This document shows positions 3,836-5,882 of a DNA stretch of 5,882 bases, in pieces (position 1 is the stretch's first letter; each line of letters begins with the position of its first letter). The stretch lies in assembly GCA_003233255.1 (NCBI GenBank), contig QILH01000057.1:1-5882 (forward strand), read 5' to 3'. Position numbers and translations under genes: made by a program. This DNA comes from Gammaproteobacteria bacterium (GTDB lineage: Bacteria; Pseudomonadota; Gammaproteobacteria; UBA6429; Thiohalophilaceae). The notes below the pieces were generated by a model. It was not told the DNA's origin, searched no databases, and was given only the letters and a program-made list of their open reading frames with translations.

Positions 3836-5882
3836 TTAACGAATGATTATGCGCGACGCTCGAACTTGTGCATTGACAGACTTACCATCGCTATCGATCA
3901 GACCCGCAACCCGATAGACTAAATACGATACGCCTGATTTTGTACCCCGAAGTTTGATGCTCGCGAGGGACAGCTGATCTTTACTCCCTCCGCTGTTGAC
4001 TTCAAGGTTTATCTTCAGCACACCTTTGCCTTCTTCCTTGGCGATATCGATCGAACTTGCCTCTTCTCCCCCTGAGCCTTCAAGGTATTCAAGCATTTTC
4101 GAGTTATACAATACCTTAAAGGGCAGCGTTTCAAGTTCATGTAGCTTCGATCCCACTAACTTTACTTCAAACTCTTCATTCGCATTCACTTCATAAATAG
4201 GTTTGGAAAAATTTAATAGCGGTTGCGTTTTGATGCTGCGTTCACCACCTGCTAAATAAGGCGGTACATCTGTTGCATCTTTGCTGCTGGGTCCTTTTAC
4301 CGTAGTCGATGAAGATGATGTGGGATCCCCCATTGCCATTTGGGTTTCTTCTACTTCAACCCCGTTTAACATCGGGCGTTTTTTCATGTAGGCAAACTTG
4401 GCCTTAGTGGAGAAATCCACCTTGGTGCCGGAATAAAACTCACGCAGAGACTTAGTGGGTTTATCCCAGCCCCGAACTATTCTTGGCGTAATCGTTAATA
4501 AAATATCCGTGCGTGTATTGGACAAATCTCTGGATTTAAATAAATTACCGACCACGGGTATGCTACCCAGGCCGGGTACGCTCGCCATGGTATTGCGATC
4601 TTCGTCGCGAATCAAACCACCAAGGATTGCCGTTTCACCATCGCGTAATAACATCGATGTATCAGCATTGCGAGTACCTATACTGAAGGCGGGTTCACCA
4701 ATGGTTCCCAGGTTTTGGCCGAGCGCACTCACTTCTAAACTAAGTTTCACAGTAGAGGAATGATCCAGATGAATTGTCGGCTCAACCGTCAGCTTAATAC
4801 CAATATCCGTGTAAGTAAATGTCGTACGTATCCCGGTGGCATTCTGAATGGTTGAGGCACGCAAAGGCACCCTGTCACCAATATGAATTTTGGCTATCTT
4901 GCCATTTAGCACACGAATCTTTGGATTCGCCAGGGTTTCTGCATCGACATCCTGTTTAAAGAAACGAAACGTGGTCGCAGGTAATGTTACCGTACCCGCT
5001 TTAAAGGCCGCACTGATCGAACCACCAACAGTAAACGATGGATACGATGCAGAAAGAACACTGCCCCAGTCAAAACCAAGTTGTTCGGCCTTGGTGCGAT
5101 TGACCTCGAGGATTTCCACATCCAGAATCATTTCGGCCGGTTTGCGATCGTTGAGAGCAACCAGGTTTTCAACCAACGACATCATTTCTTCCGTACCACG
5201 CACATACAGGGTATTAAGGTGCTCATTAACGAACACATCTTTTATTTTAAATAAACCTTTGATCATCTTCGCCATGTCTTTGGCCGCAAACGAATTTAAC
5301 TGAAAAGTACGAATAAGATAATCATCATACTGGCCATGTTTTTCGGCTGTATTAGGAGCAATCAAAATCGTATTATCGTTTAATTGCTTATAAAAGGTCT
5401 TGGAGGTGGTTAACATCAAATTCAAAGCCTGTTCGAAGGTGATATTTTTAGCCGTTATCGAAATGGGTGTGCCTTTCACCTGCTCATCGTAAATAATATT
5501 GATGCCAAACGATTTTGAGACAAAATCAAACGCGGTACGCACCGGGGTATTACGAAAGTTCAACGAGATGGGTTTGAGTGACGTAAGTGCAATCTTATGT
5601 TTGGATTTTTTGAGTATTTTGGCCTTTAACTCAAACATCAGATCGTAACCACCATCGTGATCCGGATAGGTGCTGAGCGCATCCTCGGTCAACACCAGGG
5701 CTTCCTGTAAACGCCCGGCCTCTTTTAGCTGAATGGCTTCACTCAAAAGACGATTCGCTTCTCGAATGGCAATTGCCTCGGAAATGGCACTACGCAACTT
5801 GGCGTGATCAGGCATTGCAATCAGACCGTGCTGGTAAAATTCCATCGCTTTTTCATAATCGCCTTCTTCAAGCGAGCTCAAG
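3836..5882 (-). CDS. TPR-secretin-cohesin protein, GspD/PilQ-type outer-membrane channel (5' end missing)
   Basis: This is the last 681 residues of a secretin. The frame is still open at the right edge; the first whole codon, TTG at 5881-5879, is probably an internal Leu because it falls inside a TPR-like repeat. Residues about 1-90 are helical TPR-like repeats. Residues 103-177 form the short N-terminal secretin (STN) domain (ISLNFRNTPVRTAFDF, then ITFEQALNLML). Residues 189-248 form an N1-type secretin ring domain (TFQLNSFAAKDMAKMI, LNTLYVRGT). Residues 250-470 form the secretin barrel, with DAETLANPKIRVLNGKIAKI (313-332), the gate motif VPGLGSIPVVGNLF (435-448) and LLTITPRIV (461-469). A Ser/Thr-rich linker (about 515-560) leads to a cohesin-like beta domain (about 556-681: FSKPIYEVNANEEFEVKL, then FKVLYNSKMLEYLEG). 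The protein should form a multimeric outer-membrane pore for type II secretion or a type IV pilus-like system. Partner genes would lie to the right. Which system it serves is not decided here. Confidence 0.9.
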   Translation of the reverse strand, partial: LSSLEEGDYEKAMEFYQHGLIAMPDHAKLRSAISEAIAIREANRLLSEAIQLKEAGRLQEALVLTEDALSTYPDHDGGYDLMFELKAKILKKSKHKIALTSLKPISLNFRNTPVRTAFDFVSKSFGINIIYDEQVKGTPISITAKNITFEQALNLMLTTSKTFYKQLNDNTILIAPNTAEKHGQYDDYLIRTFQLNSFAAKDMAKMIKGLFKIKDVFVNEHLNTLYVRGTEEMMSLVENLVALNDRKPAEMILDVEILEVNRTKAEQLGFDWGSVLSASYPSFTVGGSISAAFKAGTVTLPATTFRFFKQDVDAETLANPKIRVLNGKIAKIHIGDRVPLRASTIQNATGIRTTFTYTDIGIKLTVEPTIHLDHSSTVKLSLEVSALGQNLGTIGEPAFSIGTRNADTSMLLRDGETAILGGLIRDEDRNTMASVPGLGSIPVVGNLFKSRDLSNTRTDILLTITPRIVRGWDKPTKSLREFYSGTKVDFSTKAKFAYMKKRPMLNGVEVEETQMAMGDPTSSSSTTVKGPSSKDATDVPPYLAGGERSIKTQPLLNFSKPIYEVNANEEFEVKLVGSKLHELETLPFKVLYNSKMLEYLEGSGGEEASSIDIAKEEGKGVLKINLEVNSGGSKDQLSLASIKLRGTKSGVSYLVYRVAGLIDSDGKSVNAQVRASRIIIR

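Noticed and set aside
4890..5303. 137-codon open frame antisense to the secretin gene
   Set aside because: It lies wholly within the conserved secretin coding sequence on the other strand, shows no domain and has no start signal.

Overview
This window looks like chromosomal DNA from a Gram-negative bacterium. An outer-membrane secretin and two periplasmic binding proteins with ordinary signal peptides require an outer membrane and a periplasm. Moderate GC, AT-rich intergenic DNA, strong AGGAG-type ribosome binding sites and intrinsic terminators fit a proteobacterium, perhaps a gammaproteobacterium. No marker gene here fixes the taxonomy, so that is an inference.

Layout, left to right. (1) Positions 1-230, minus strand: the 5' part of a membrane-anchored YHS-domain protein that runs off the left edge. 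(2) Positions 231-449: a divergent, AT-rich promoter region. (3) Positions 450-1371, plus strand: a YkgJ-type cysteine-cluster protein whose reading frame is broken near codon 50 by a 16-bp near-perfect tandem duplication (597-628). Removing one copy restores a continuous 301-residue protein. As it stands the gene reads as a 58-residue N-terminal piece (450-626) plus a 253-residue C-terminal piece (610-1371). (4) Positions 1396-1420: a bidirectional terminator between convergent genes. (5) Positions 1440-2327 and 2520-3422, both minus strand: two tandem paralogues of a PstS-like (COG0226-type) substrate-binding protein, about 79% identical by my hand alignment of the mature regions. Each has its own ribosome binding site and its own terminator. 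(6) Positions 3423-3835: a 413-bp AT-rich intergenic region with several inverted repeats and no gene that I can see. (7) Positions 3836-5882, minus strand: the C-terminal 681 residues of a secretin with TPR-like repeats in front and a cohesin-like domain behind, running off the right edge.

The secretin points to a type II secretion or type IV pilus-like machine encoded to the right. The two binding proteins carry no transporter permease or ATPase genes in this window, so they look like orphan or spare binding proteins here. The YHS protein and the YkgJ-like protein are divergent neighbours, and both families are associated with metal-binding cysteines or metal-handling contexts. A functional link between them is only a guess.

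The points most worth a second look are the frame-breaking 16-bp duplication, whose two copies differ only at synonymous positions; the exactly two cysteines conserved in the likely ligand-binding loops of both PstS-like proteins; the terminator-inclusive duplication of that transcription unit; and the secretin-cohesin fusion. I saw no tRNA, rRNA, CRISPR array, insertion sequence or convincing riboswitch.
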